A stretch of DNA of 64,000 bases. Origin: Sinorhizobium psoraleae. GTDB taxonomy: Bacteria; Pseudomonadota; Alphaproteobacteria; Rhizobiales; Rhizobiaceae. The number at the start of each line of letters is the position of its first letter. Position 1 is the stretch's first letter. The stretch lies in assembly GCF_013283645.1 (NCBI RefSeq), contig NZ_JABEKV010000003.1, forward strand, positions 620,001 through 684,000, written 5' to 3'. The notes below the pieces were generated by a model that was given only the letters and a program-made list of their open reading frames with translations, had not been told where the DNA came from and searched no databases. Position numbers and translations under genes: made by a program. This document shows positions 41,494-50,434 of the stretch, piece after piece.

Positions 41494-42452
41494 GCCTCTA
41501 CTGCCTCGTCTAGCATGCGCGTGATCGGCCATTCCGGCTCGAAGCCAAGCGTTTCGCGCATGCGATGGTTGGACGTGTGATACCACACACCGGCGCCTGG
41601 AAGATCAACGGTCACAAGCGGCAGCCCGGTCTTTTCGGCCATTACGGGCAGGACGTCTGCGAAGTCAACAGGATCGGTTGCCCCCAGATTGAAGACGCCC
41701 CCGGCCGCTTTCGGATGGGTGAGTGAGATGAGCACTCCCTTGGCCATGTCGCGGGTGTCTGTGATGTGCATGCGGAACGGCCGGCCGTTTTCGTTGCGGG
41801 TGAGAACCAGCGCCGCCTGCCCGGGATCGGCCGCTCTGAGGAGATCGGCTGCGGCCCGGTTGCCGAACGCCTCTTGCTGCTTGACTTTCGGACGCAGGAA
41901 GAAGCGCGGACCGGAGAAAAAGCTGTCCGGATCGAGCAGTTCGCTGGCGTTCTGCGTGTGCGAGAAGCGCAGGATCACCGTCTCCATCGGCGATACGCGT
42001 CCCTGGAACTTCACAAGTCCCTCGCCGATGAGCTTGGTCATGCCATAGGCCGAGAGCGGCTTCGTCGGGTGGTCCTCGGTGATCGGTTGGAACTCCGGCT
42101 TGTTCTCGGGGTAGACCTCGCCCGAACTTGCAAAGACGAAGCGCCCGACCTTCGCGTCGGCTGCCGTTTCGAGCACGATCCGCGTGCCCTCGACATTGGC
42201 GCGGAAGAGCTTGTCGCGGTCAGCCGGAAGCCACGACATGAAGGCGCCGAGATGGAGAACGGCGTCGACGCCCTCGCAGGCACGGCGTGCCGTCTCGCGG
42301 TCGTCAAAGGCGCCGACGACCTGCTCGAAGGCTGCGTCTTCTACACCGGCCGAGCGCAGGTCGAAGCCCCGCACCTGGTGTCCTGAGGCGAGCAGTTGCC
42401 GCGCGACAAAGGAGCCGACCCTGCCGGCGGAGCCGGTTACAAGGACTTTCAT
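41472..42452 (-). CDS. NAD-dependent epimerase/dehydratase-family protein (extended SDR)
   Basis: The 326-residue Rossmann-fold protein has the NAD motif TGSAGRVGSFVARQL, LHLGAF, FVFASSGEVYPE and the catalytic pair YGMTK. Within a sugar-acid operon it may be a uronate or aldose dehydrogenase or a sugar epimerase; sequence alone does not decide. It is longer than the usual uronate dehydrogenases (about 265 residues). It follows the ABC ATPase by one base and overlaps the regulator-lactonase gene. Confidence 0.88.
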   Translation of the reverse strand: MKVLVTGSAGRVGSFVARQLLASGHQVRGFDLRSAGVEDAAFEQVVGAFDDRETARRACEGVDAVLHLGAFMSWLPADRDKLFRANVEGTRIVLETAADAKVGRFVFASSGEVYPENKPEFQPITEDHPTKPLSAYGMTKLIGEGLVKFQGRVSPMETVILRFSHTQNASELLDPDSFFSGPRFFLRPKVKQQEAFGNRAAADLLRAADPGQAALVLTRNENGRPFRMHITDTRDMAKGVLISLTHPKAAGGVFNLGATDPVDFADVLPVMAEKTGLPLVTVDLPGAGVWYHTSNHRMRETLGFEPEWPITRMLDEAVEAWKRRQV

Positions 42453-42453
42453 G

Positions 42454-43539
42454 TCAGTTCATTGCCTTTTCTGTCTTTGTGTCGAAAAGGTGGATCTCGG
42501 AGGCATTGAAGGAGAGCGTGAGCTCTTCGCCCTCACGGATGGGGCCGGCATGAGCGATGCGGGCGATCAAACCTTTGCCGCGCTCTTCGTCGCGCGAAGC
42601 CGCATAGGCATGTGCGCCGGGCTCGAAGTAGACATATTTCTCCGAGCCAAGGCTTTCGACCAGCACCGGCTTTACGGTGAATGTGACGTTGCCCTGACCG
42701 AGCGCAAGGTGTTCGGGCCGGATGCCGACGATGACCTCGCCGGCACCAACGCCCGCAGGGGCGTCGAAGGTCTGGCCGAAGAGAGTAAGCCTGCCGCCTT
42801 CCACCGTGGCACGCAGGAAGTTCATGCCCGGCGAGCCGATGAAACCGGCGACAAAGAGGTTGGCTGGTCTCGCAAACAACGTATCGGGATCGGCGATCTG
42901 CTGAATGACGCCGTCGCGCATGATGACGACGCGGTCGGCCATGGTCATCGCCTCGATCTGGTCATGCGTGACGTAGACCGTGGTGACGCCGATGCGCTTG
43001 TGCAGCGCGCTGATCTCCGCGCGGGTATGGACACGCAGCTTGGCATCGAGATTGGAAAGCGGCTCATCCATCAGGAAGGCGCGCGGTTCGCGCACGATGG
43101 CGCGCCCGAGTGCGACGCGCTGGCGCTGCCCGCCCGACAGCGCCTTCGGGCGGCGCTCAAGCAAATGGTCGACAGCGAGGATTTTTGCCACCTCGCGAAC
43201 GCGCTTGTCGATCTCCGCCTTCGGAGTACCGCGCATCTTCAGGCCGAAACCGATGTTCTGCCCGACGGTCAGGTGCGGATAAAGCGCGTAGTTCTGGAAG
43301 ACCATGGCAATGTCGCGGTCACCCGGCGCGAGGTCGGTAACGTCCCTGTCGCCGATCAGGATCTTGCCACCACTTGCCGGTTCAAGCCCGGCGAGGATTT
43401 TCAGCATCGTCGACTTGCCGCAGCCCGAGGGACCGACGAGGACCACGAACTCACCGTCTGCGATATCGAGCGAGAATTCCTTGAGGACGTTCAGCGCGCC
43501 GTAATTTTTGTAGACGTTTTGAATGCTTATGCCGGCCAT
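42454..43539 (-). CDS. Sugar ABC transporter ATPase (MalK/UgpC type)
   Basis: The 361-residue protein has Walker A GPSGCGKSTM, Q-loop VFQNYALYPHLTV, signature LSGGQRQRV, Walker B AFLMDEPLSNLD, switch His VTHDQIEA, and the C-terminal regulatory OB-type domain (VIVGIRPEHLAL) of the MalK group. It powers the importer made with the two permeases and binding protein upstream. It starts 1 bp after the second permease. Confidence 0.95.
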   Translation of the reverse strand: MAGISIQNVYKNYGALNVLKEFSLDIADGEFVVLVGPSGCGKSTMLKILAGLEPASGGKILIGDRDVTDLAPGDRDIAMVFQNYALYPHLTVGQNIGFGLKMRGTPKAEIDKRVREVAKILAVDHLLERRPKALSGGQRQRVALGRAIVREPRAFLMDEPLSNLDAKLRVHTRAEISALHKRIGVTTVYVTHDQIEAMTMADRVVIMRDGVIQQIADPDTLFARPANLFVAGFIGSPGMNFLRATVEGGRLTLFGQTFDAPAGVGAGEVIVGIRPEHLALGQGNVTFTVKPVLVESLGSEKYVYFEPGAHAYAASRDEERGKGLIARIAHAGPIREGEELTLSFNASEIHLFDTKTEKAMN

Positions 43540-43540
43540 T

Positions 43541-44371
43541 TCACTTCTCCGCGCCGGCTGTGAGGCCGCCGACCAAATAGCGTTCCAGGAACAGGTAGAT
43601 GACGAGGATCGGCAGCGCGATGAACACGGCAGCAGCGGAGATCTCGTTCCAGTCGGTTACATATTCGCCTTTCATCGTGGTGATGCCGAGATTGGCCGTC
43701 CAACTGCCCTGTGCGTTGGTGAGGAAGGTGCGGGCATAGGCATAGTCCGCCCAGGAGAGCACGAAGGCATAGAGAGCCGTCGCTGCGAGCCCCGGGGTGG
43801 CGACCGGCAGCACGACCCGGAACATGGCGCCGAGCGGAGAACAGCCATCGACCATCGCGGCCTGCTCGAGTTCGCGCGGGATCGTGTCGAAATAGCCCTT
43901 CAGCATCCAGGTGGTGAAGGGGATGATCAGCGTCGCGTGAGCCAGGACGAGCGACCAGAGGCTGCCGATCAGCCCGATCGAGCGGAAGATGCCGAAGAGC
44001 GGGATCACCAGCAGCGTTGCCGGCAGCATCTTCGCTGTCAGGATGAACAGGCCGAGCGATCGCCCGCCTCTGAGGCTGAAGCGAGAGAGGCTGTAGCCGG
44101 CGAAGACCGAAACGACCATCGACAGGCCGACTGAGCCGATCGCAGCAAGCGTCGAGTTCCACAGCCACAGCAGGATCGGCCGCTCGGAAGCGACCTTGGT
44201 AAAGGTGCTCCACTGCGGCTCGGCCGGCCAGAAGGACGGCGGGAGCTGGCGGATCTCGGCGAGCGTCGAGAGTGCGGTGACAAACAGCCAGTAGATTGGG
44301 AAGAGCAGGATGCCGCAGACGACCGCGAGGCCCGCATAGAGCGCGAAGGATTGAAAGCCAGTACGTTCCAT
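43541..44371 (-). CDS. Sugar ABC transporter permease (MalG type)
   Basis: The 276-residue membrane protein has about six helices and the EAA loop (PRELEQAAMVDGCSPLGAMFRVVLPVATPGLAATALYAFVLSWADY) of MalG-type permeases. It pairs with the MalF-type permease just upstream. GGNNNI-like codon use and length are ordinary. Part of the nine-gene sugar-acid operon. Confidence 0.95.
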   Translation of the reverse strand: MERTGFQSFALYAGLAVVCGILLFPIYWLFVTALSTLAEIRQLPPSFWPAEPQWSTFTKVASERPILLWLWNSTLAAIGSVGLSMVVSVFAGYSLSRFSLRGGRSLGLFILTAKMLPATLLVIPLFGIFRSIGLIGSLWSLVLAHATLIIPFTTWMLKGYFDTIPRELEQAAMVDGCSPLGAMFRVVLPVATPGLAATALYAFVLSWADYAYARTFLTNAQGSWTANLGITTMKGEYVTDWNEISAAAVFIALPILVIYLFLERYLVGGLTAGAEK

Positions 44372-44384
44372 CGTTTTGAGCCTC

Positions 44385-45290
44385 CTAGTACATCGCCTGG
44401 GACTTGCGGCCGAGCATCAGAAGGCTGGCGATAACGCACAGGACGAGCGTCACGATGCCGATCGCAGAGGCGTAGCCCATGTTGAAGAAGCCGAAGGCCT
44501 GATCGTAGGTCATGATGGATAGTGTCTGGGTCGCCTTCAGCGGTCCGCCGTCGGTCAGCACCTTGATGATCGAAAAATCGCGGAACACCCAAAGCATGAC
44601 GAGCACCAACGTCACCCCGAGCACGGGCATCAGCACGGGGATCGTGATGTACCGGAAGCGCTGCAACGCACTGGCGCCATCGACCTTGGCGGCATTGTAG
44701 AAGTCCTCCGGGATAGATTGCAGGCCCGCAAGCGTCATGATCGAAACAAAGGGATAGCCCTTCCAGATCATGGTTATTGCCACCACCCAGAAGGCGGCGG
44801 TCGGCTCGGAGAACCAGTTGATCATCTGGCTCGTAACCCCGAGCTTAATGAAGAGCCAGTTCATGAGGCCGAAGGAAGAATCGAATATCCAGGCAAAGAT
44901 GACGACGGCAATCACTTCCGGAACTGCCCAGGGCAGGGCGACGAAGAGCCGTGCGAGTGTCCGCCCCTTGAAGCGATTGTTAACCAGAAGGGCCGTGCCG
45001 AGACCGACCGCAAAGCAGGCGGCGCTGACGACCACCACGAGTTTGATCGTCACCCAGCAGGCGTTCCAGAAATCCGGCGACGTGAAAAGCTTGCTGTAGT
45101 TCTCCAGGGTGAAGGGCTTGCGCGGCGCTTTGAGCGTGGCCATGCCGATCTTCTGAAACGACAGGTCAAGCGACACGAAGAGCGGATAGGCGATGATCAG
45201 AGCCACCAGTGCGACGGCCGGCAGCAGCAGCAGGTAGCCCAGCCAGTGCTGTCGGCTTGGGCGTGCCAGATCGAGGAAGCGTAGGCTCAT
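44385..45290 (-). CDS. Sugar ABC transporter permease (MalF type)
   Basis: The 301-residue membrane protein has six helices and the EAA loop (SIPEDFYNAAKVDGASALQRFRYITIPVLMPVLGVTLVL) of MalF-type permeases. The frame is open to 45350, but the ATG at 45290 (MSLRFLDLARPSRQHW) gives the normal short N-terminus, and AGGCAGAG lies before it. It lies 76 bp after the binding-protein gene. Confidence 0.94.
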   Translation of the reverse strand: MSLRFLDLARPSRQHWLGYLLLLPAVALVALIIAYPLFVSLDLSFQKIGMATLKAPRKPFTLENYSKLFTSPDFWNACWVTIKLVVVVSAACFAVGLGTALLVNNRFKGRTLARLFVALPWAVPEVIAVVIFAWIFDSSFGLMNWLFIKLGVTSQMINWFSEPTAAFWVVAITMIWKGYPFVSIMTLAGLQSIPEDFYNAAKVDGASALQRFRYITIPVLMPVLGVTLVLVMLWVFRDFSIIKVLTDGGPLKATQTLSIMTYDQAFGFFNMGYASAIGIVTLVLCVIASLLMLGRKSQAMY

Positions 45291-45366
45291 GTCTCTGCCT
45301 TCAGGATTTAAAGGACGGGCGCTCCCATGTGAGCGCCCGGGACTCTTCATTGGTTGGCAAAGCGTC

Positions 45367-46632
45367 CTATTGAAGCGCCTCTGCCTTTTCGTGCATCGTC
45401 TTGGCGACGGTCGCCGGATCGAGGTCCTCGATGATCATCCGCTGCGCCTCCTCCTGGATCATTTTCGAGAATTCGTTGAACTGAACCTCAAGGCCGATCG
45501 GAATACGGTCGATCTTGTTCTCTGCCGCGGCCTGCTGCGATTCCACCATGAGATCGAAATGCGGGATTTTCGCCTTGGCATCGGCCAGATCCGCGCGCGG
45601 ACTCGGAGGCGTGGACGCGGCGAGCGTCGCAAAGCTGGTCTGGAATTTGTCCGAGGCGGCGATGGCGATGAAGTCCCAGACCAGTTGCTTCTTCTCGTCC
45701 GAAATCTCGCTCGGCATCGCGAGCACGTTCGACGAGCCGCCGAGCGGCGGGTCGAAGGGTACGCTTGCGAGCTTCAGTTTGTCCTTGGCCGCCCCCTGCT
45801 GCATGATCGAATAGATCCACGGACCGTCGACCTTCAGCGCGATCTTGCCATCGGCGAAGAGTTTGCGCACCTCGCCCGCCGAAAGGTCGCGCGGCGTGAG
45901 GTTTTCACTGACGATCGTCTTCCAGCGCGTCAGGCCTTCGACCATCTCGGGTGTGTCGATCGTTACCTCGCCTTCAGCATTGGTGAAGCGTGCACCGGCA
46001 TCGAACAGATAGCTCGCCATTTCCGCGATATATTGGCCGCCGCCGCCCTTGGTCTCGTGGCCCGTGCCGAATTGGTCGACGATGCCGTCGCCGTTCAGAT
46101 CCTTAGTCGTCGCCTTGGCGGCTGCGAGGAACTCCGCATAGGTCTTGGGAACGGCGACACCTGCTTGCTTCAGGATCTCTTCGTTGTAGCCGAAGATCGT
46201 CCCGTAATAGAGCATCATGATGCAGACGGTCGTCTCCTGGAACCTGCAGATGTCCTGGCCGCTCCAGCCGTTGAGATCGAGTCCTGCCTTTTCGATCCAG
46301 GGACCAAGATCTTCCAGCCAGCCATTGTTGGCGAAGGCCTGGAACTCGAACGAGGCCAGGTGGACGATGTCGGGCGGCGTGCCTCCTGCGAACAGCGTCG
46401 TCATGGTGTCGGCATAGGCGCTGCGTTCGACCTTGGTCCATTCGATGGTGCTGCCGGGATGCTTTGCTTCCCACTCCTTGATCACCGAGGCCCACCAGTC
46501 GCCGACCCCCTTCTCGTCCTTCTGCCAGGAGACGAATTTGAGCACTTCCGCACCGGCCGAGGTGGGCAGGGCGGCGCCGACGAGCATCGCTGCAACCGCA
46601 GACGCGGCGATCCGTTTTCCTATGGTTTTCAT
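45367..46632 (-). CDS. Sugar ABC transporter substrate-binding protein (MalE/UgpB type)
   Basis: The 421-residue periplasmic protein has a Sec signal peptide (KTIGKRIAASAVAAMLVGAALPTSAGA) and the type 1 extracellular solute-binding fold (LKFVSWQKDEKGVGDWWASVIKEWEAKHPG, FAGGTPPDIVHLASFEFQAF, FADGKIALKVDGPWIYSIM). GGAGGAG precedes the ATG at 46632. The operon's enzymes suggest the ligand is an acidic sugar, a lactone precursor or an aldose. Confidence 0.94.
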   Translation of the reverse strand: MKTIGKRIAASAVAAMLVGAALPTSAGAEVLKFVSWQKDEKGVGDWWASVIKEWEAKHPGSTIEWTKVERSAYADTMTTLFAGGTPPDIVHLASFEFQAFANNGWLEDLGPWIEKAGLDLNGWSGQDICRFQETTVCIMMLYYGTIFGYNEEILKQAGVAVPKTYAEFLAAAKATTKDLNGDGIVDQFGTGHETKGGGGQYIAEMASYLFDAGARFTNAEGEVTIDTPEMVEGLTRWKTIVSENLTPRDLSAGEVRKLFADGKIALKVDGPWIYSIMQQGAAKDKLKLASVPFDPPLGGSSNVLAMPSEISDEKKQLVWDFIAIAASDKFQTSFATLAASTPPSPRADLADAKAKIPHFDLMVESQQAAAENKIDRIPIGLEVQFNEFSKMIQEEAQRMIIEDLDPATVAKTMHEKAEALQ

Positions 46633-46665
46633 GTTCTCCTCCACTCCTCCGCAAACTATCCATGT

Positions 46666-47835
46666 TCAGTGCTTCTTGAGCAGCCCGAGAGCCTCCCTGG
46701 ACGGCTCGACGCCGAGGCCGGGTCCTGTCGGCAGGACGTACTCGCCCGCGGCGCAATCCATGTCGCCGTCGAGAAGCCGGCGGTTGGGTTCGAAAATCGA
46801 ATGCTGGAACTCGTGGCAGTCGACATTGGCGAGCGCCGCACTCGCTTGCAGGCTTGCAGCCAGGAAAATGCCGGAGCCGATCGTTGCATGCGGGATGATC
46901 TTGATGTGGTGCGCCTGGGCATATTCCCCGATGCGCATGAATTGCGTGATGCCCTTGTGTCCCATTTCCGGCTGCACGATCGCTACCGCACCGCGCGCGA
47001 GGCGCGGCACCATGTCGTAGACCGTGCGCCACTCCTCCCCGACTGCAATCGCGGTCGACACGCCGGCCGCCACCCGCGCCAAGCCGTCGAGATCCTCGGT
47101 GCGCACAGGCGCCTCGGCGAACCACAGCCCGTGCGGCTCCATCGCCTTGATGAGCGCGATCGCCTCGCTTGCGGTTTGCGCCCAATGCATGTCGCAGGCG
47201 ATGCGTGCTTCGGGACCCAGCCTTTCGCGCAGCGTTTCGATCTCCCTCGCGACGCCGTCGTCGGCAACAGGAGAGGCGAATTTGAAGGATGAAAAGCCTT
47301 TAGCTTGCCAGTGCGCGGCGAGCTCGGCGCGCTTGGCGCGCGTATCTTCCGGCAAGCCGGAGACGTAGGCGGCTATCCGATCGCGGCGCTGCCCGCCAAG
47401 CAGCTTGCAGATGGGCAGACCGGCGAGCTTGCCGGCGAGGTCCCACAATGCGATGTCGATCGCAGCCAAGGCGTCGACATAGAAACCGCCGGTGTAGCCG
47501 CGCACGCGCATCAGGTCGTAGAGATCGTCGTGTATCGCCGAGGCATCGAACGGGTCGCGGCCGATGGTGAAATCGGCCAGAAGATCGTCGATTATCTCCA
47601 TGGTGGCCGCGGGAGCAGCCAGTCCGTAGGTCTCGCCCCAGCCAACTGCGCCGTTTGCCGTCTCGATCCGGACGAGCACGCTACGATCGAAGGTCGGATA
47701 GACCGTGCGATTGCCCTTGCGCACCAGATAACCGCGCTGGTTGGGATCCTCGCCGGGGCGGGGCTTTCCGAGATAGGGCCTGTCGCGCGGCAGGGTGAGC
47801 GTAAACGTCTCGATTTTCCGGACAGGGTCACTCAT
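46666..47835 (-). CDS. Mandelate racemase/muconate lactonizing enzyme-family sugar-acid dehydratase
   Basis: The 389-residue enolase-superfamily enzyme has a capping domain with the specificity loops and a barrel with the metal ligands Asp (IACDMHWAQ), Glu (WFAEAPV) and Glu (VGEEWRT), a Lys in FSSFKFASP and the acid/base His in IIPHATIGSG. It probably dehydrates an aldonate or aldarate, or opens a lactone (galactarolactone cycloisomerase is a relative). The frame opens at 47886, but the ATG at 47835 overlaps the previous stop by ATGA and is chosen. It is the second gene of the operon. Confidence 0.9.
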   Translation of the reverse strand: MSDPVRKIETFTLTLPRDRPYLGKPRPGEDPNQRGYLVRKGNRTVYPTFDRSVLVRIETANGAVGWGETYGLAAPAATMEIIDDLLADFTIGRDPFDASAIHDDLYDLMRVRGYTGGFYVDALAAIDIALWDLAGKLAGLPICKLLGGQRRDRIAAYVSGLPEDTRAKRAELAAHWQAKGFSSFKFASPVADDGVAREIETLRERLGPEARIACDMHWAQTASEAIALIKAMEPHGLWFAEAPVRTEDLDGLARVAAGVSTAIAVGEEWRTVYDMVPRLARGAVAIVQPEMGHKGITQFMRIGEYAQAHHIKIIPHATIGSGIFLAASLQASAALANVDCHEFQHSIFEPNRRLLDGDMDCAAGEYVLPTGPGLGVEPSREALGLLKKH

Positions 47836-48755
47836 GCGCCAATTCCCTTCCGCTCGGGTGCCAATACCCCCGATTGTAGCCCACATTCGGCGAAGCAGCT
47901 TTCGATGTCCTGCATGGCGAACGGGTCGAGCTCCGGGGTAGGTGCGCGCACGGTGCGATCGTCCAAAACGCCGCGGAGCCTGAGCACATGCTTGGTGAGA
48001 CGCATACGGTAGACGGCCTGCAATACCAACAAAGGCAACGATTTAACGTAGAGCGCCCTCGCTTCGCTTCTACGTCCGGCGCGGTAATCCCGGTCGAGGG
48101 CAACATGCAAATCGGCTATCTCGAGCGCCGGCATCGCAGCACAAGCGCCACGATCGTACTCGTCCAGGATGTAGCGGGCGCCGCCGCCTCCGATGACACC
48201 CAACAGATGCTCGGGCGCCTCGGCGAGGATCGCCGTGATTGCCGGACCCGCCGGCAGCGTCTCCTCCTTCACGTAGCGGACGGCGGCGACCCGGCGGACG
48301 ACCTGCAAGACCGCCTGAGGCGAGAGGTCGGAGCCGCGCGGTGCCGGCGCATTTTGAAGAATGATTTCGGCGCCCGGCAACTGCGCCGCCACGGCCGAGA
48401 GAAAGGATGCCACCGCGTCGGCACCGGCACCGATCGATTTCGGCGGTTGAATCATCAGCCGCTTGATCCCCAGTGCAAGCGCCTGGCTGCCGTATTTGGC
48501 GACTTCATCGACCGTCGGCGCGCTGGCGCCCGCCACGATCGGCACTCGACCGTCCACTTCGGTGGCGACGAGTTGAAGAAGCGCTGCGCGCTCGTCGACG
48601 GTCAGTGTTTCCACTTCGCTGGCAAATCCCGGAAATACGACTCCGTCGACCCCGGCTCGCAGCGCGAAGCGGACGACGCGGCGCATCGCTTCGAAATCGA
48701 CGCCAGCATCGGCAAAGGGCGTCGGGAGCACCGGAAGTATTCCTGTCAGACGCAT
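47832..48755 (-). CDS. DapA-family aldolase/dehydratase (2-keto-3-deoxy sugar acid lyase-like)
   Basis: The 307-residue protein has the DHDPS fold: LTGILPVLPTPF, GFASEVETLTVDER, VPIVAGASAPTVDE and the Schiff-base Lys in VRYVKEETLPAG. The YN.P motif, whose Tyr is a proton relay in most of the family, reads QNAP here (IILQNAPAPRG), so the Tyr is absent. Together with the dehydratase downstream it would process a 2-keto-3-deoxy sugar acid. The frame starts at 48830, but the ATG at 48755 begins the conserved fold. It is the first gene of the operon and is divergent from the kinase gene. Confidence 0.88.
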   Translation of the reverse strand: MRLTGILPVLPTPFADAGVDFEAMRRVVRFALRAGVDGVVFPGFASEVETLTVDERAALLQLVATEVDGRVPIVAGASAPTVDEVAKYGSQALALGIKRLMIQPPKSIGAGADAVASFLSAVAAQLPGAEIILQNAPAPRGSDLSPQAVLQVVRRVAAVRYVKEETLPAGPAITAILAEAPEHLLGVIGGGGARYILDEYDRGACAAMPALEIADLHVALDRDYRAGRRSEARALYVKSLPLLVLQAVYRMRLTKHVLRLRGVLDDRTVRAPTPELDPFAMQDIESCFAECGLQSGVLAPERKGIGA

Positions 48756-48765
48756 AATCACGAGA

Positions 48766-48807
48766 GGTCCATATAATGAGACTATCTTTTTACATTGTGG
48801 ACCATAA
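48766..48807. promoter_or_regulatory. Candidate operator pair between the sugar-acid operon and dgoK
   Basis: TTGTGGACCATAA (48795-48807) is a pseudo-palindrome with five of six base pairs matching around a central A. A second related half-site GGTCCATA lies inverted at 48766-48773. They are located between the divergent DapA-like and DgoK-like genes and are good candidates for the IclR part of the fusion protein encoded in the operon. No binding evidence exists. Confidence 0.45.
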
Positions 48808-48859
48808 GTGAAAATGGTAGGGGGTGTCAATCGTGATCCGCGATTGAAGGAGACCTGTC

Positions 48860-49834
48860 TTGTCCATCGATCCGACTGATTCAGTCACAGTGGTGCTCGA
48901 CTGGGGAACCACGGGCTTCCGTGCCGCGGCGGTGGATCGGGAAGGCCTGATCGTCGATGTGATGGAAAGCCGGCAAGGCGTTCAGGCCGTTGCGAAGGGC
49001 GAGCATGCGGGCGTGCTTTCCGATGCGCTCGCGCCCTGGCGCAGCAAACACGGTTCTCTTCGCGTCGTGGCGGCAGGAATGATCGGCAGCCGCAATGGCT
49101 GGCTCGAGATGCCCTATGTGCCGACGCCGGCGACGGCCGCGGATTTCGCTGCGGCCAGCCGCACCATCGAACTTCCCGAAGGAGACCGGCTCATGTTCCT
49201 TCCGGGGCTGACCGATCCGTCCGCCTTTCCGTTTCCCGACGTCATGCGTGGCGAGGAGACCCAGCTTGTGGGCTTCGGGCTGGAACAGGACATCGTCGTC
49301 GTTCTTCCCGGCACCCATTCCAAATGGGCCGAGATCCGCCACGGCCGCATCGAGCGATTCCGCACTTTCGTTACTGGCGAGATCTTCAACACGCTCGCGA
49401 ACCATTCCTTTCTGTCGAAGGTCGCGACGGCGGAGGCGGACCACGCCAGCGCGGCTTTTGCCGAAGGCCTTGCGCTTGCCCGCGACGAAAGCGGAAGGGC
49501 CGGCGGCCTGTTGACCCGCCTCTTTGCCGTGCGCACCGGCTGGCTCGCTGGCAAGATCACGCCGGAGGAGATGAAAAGCCGGCTGTCCGGTCTGATCGTC
49601 GGGTGGGAATTCGCCGAGGCGCGTGCCGGGGGCTGGTTCAAAGAGGGCGACACGATCGCGATTGTTGGCGATGACGACCTGGCCGAGGTTTACGAGGCCG
49701 TGTCTAAGGCCTTTGGCGTGAATCTTGCGCCGGCCCCTGCCGACGCAGCGATCCGCGGCGCGCTCGCCATCTCGGAATACGATCTTCGCTCGCGCGGCCA
49801 AGAAAGTTCTGGCAGATCGTACCAGCGCGCCTGA
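48860..49834 (+). CDS. dgoK: 2-dehydro-3-deoxygalactonokinase (DgoK-like)
   Basis: The 324-residue kinase of the DgoK family shows the phosphate motif LDWGTTGFRAAAVD, AAGMIGSRNGWLEMPYVPTPA, FLPGLTD and VLPGTHSKWAEI, with FVTGEIFNTLANHS after it. It would phosphorylate a 2-keto-3-deoxy-aldonate in the cytoplasm. The start is TTG at 48860 with AAGGAG 7 nt upstream; no in-frame ATG exists near the start. It is divergent from the nine-gene operon. Its usual partner aldolase DgoA is not seen in this window. Confidence 0.88.
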   Translation: MSIDPTDSVTVVLDWGTTGFRAAAVDREGLIVDVMESRQGVQAVAKGEHAGVLSDALAPWRSKHGSLRVVAAGMIGSRNGWLEMPYVPTPATAADFAAASRTIELPEGDRLMFLPGLTDPSAFPFPDVMRGEETQLVGFGLEQDIVVVLPGTHSKWAEIRHGRIERFRTFVTGEIFNTLANHSFLSKVATAEADHASAAFAEGLALARDESGRAGGLLTRLFAVRTGWLAGKITPEEMKSRLSGLIVGWEFAEARAGGWFKEGDTIAIVGDDDLAEVYEAVSKAFGVNLAPAPADAAIRGALAISEYDLRSRGQESSGRSYQRA

Positions 49835-49936
49835 GCGTGCCGTTCATAAAACCACATCGACGACTACCGCCGCCCTTGGGAAGCGAGAGCCATGATCCTA
49901 TCTAAGACTGGTCCCAATCTTCGAAGGCGATCGCTC

Positions 49937-50311
49937 ATGTCAGACAAGTCGATCAGAATTCCCGGGCCCGATCATCCTATCACTATCGATCACAATCCAG
50001 CGCGCGTCGTCGTCAAGCTTGACGGTCGCGTCGTCGCCGACACGCGCGATGCGCTGACATTGCGCGAGGCGTCCTACCCGGCGGTGCAGTATATCCCCCG
50101 CAAGGACGTCGACATGTCGCTGCTTGCACGTACCGATCATTCGACGCACTGCCCCTACAAGGGCGATGCTTCCTATTACAGCATCACGCCCGGTGGCGAG
50201 CGCTCGAAAAACGCCGTCTGGACCTATGAAGATCCCCATGCGGCGGTACGGGAAATCAAGGACCACGTGGCGTTCTATCCGGATCGGGTGGATTCGATCG
50301 AGGAACTGTAG
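49937..50311 (+). CDS. DUF427-family protein
   Basis: The 124-residue protein matches the DUF427 family by its core PARVVVKLDGRVVADTRDALTLREASYPAVQYIPRKDV, then HCPYKGDASYYSI and NAVWTYEDPHAAVREIKDHVAFYPDRVD. The function is unknown; the family is a small beta-tent fold. The frame opens at 49892, but the ATG at 49937 with GAAGG upstream starts the conserved part. It lies about 100 bp after dgoK and may be read from the same promoter, though no functional link is evident. Confidence 0.85.
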   Translation: MSDKSIRIPGPDHPITIDHNPARVVVKLDGRVVADTRDALTLREASYPAVQYIPRKDVDMSLLARTDHSTHCPYKGDASYYSITPGGERSKNAVWTYEDPHAAVREIKDHVAFYPDRVDSIEEL

Positions 50312-50434
50312 GCGCCGCTTGGATCGCATGTTGTCCCGTCCGGACCTCCGGGATCGGGCAGCCGGAGAAGGCTGGCCCGCGACGAGCGTCCCGCCCGAAG
50401 CCCAATCGGGAGAGCAACCTCGTTGAGCCCGGTG

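Noticed and set aside
42184..43563. Plus-strand 459-codon frame opposite the MalK-type ATPase
   Set aside because: The opposite strand holds a complete ABC ATPase with all motifs; this frame is a shadow.
45289..47292. Long plus-strand frame (667 codons) opposite the binding-protein and dehydratase genes
   Set aside because: It is rich in Arg, Asp and His with no recognisable domain and covers two convincing minus-strand genes and their boundary.
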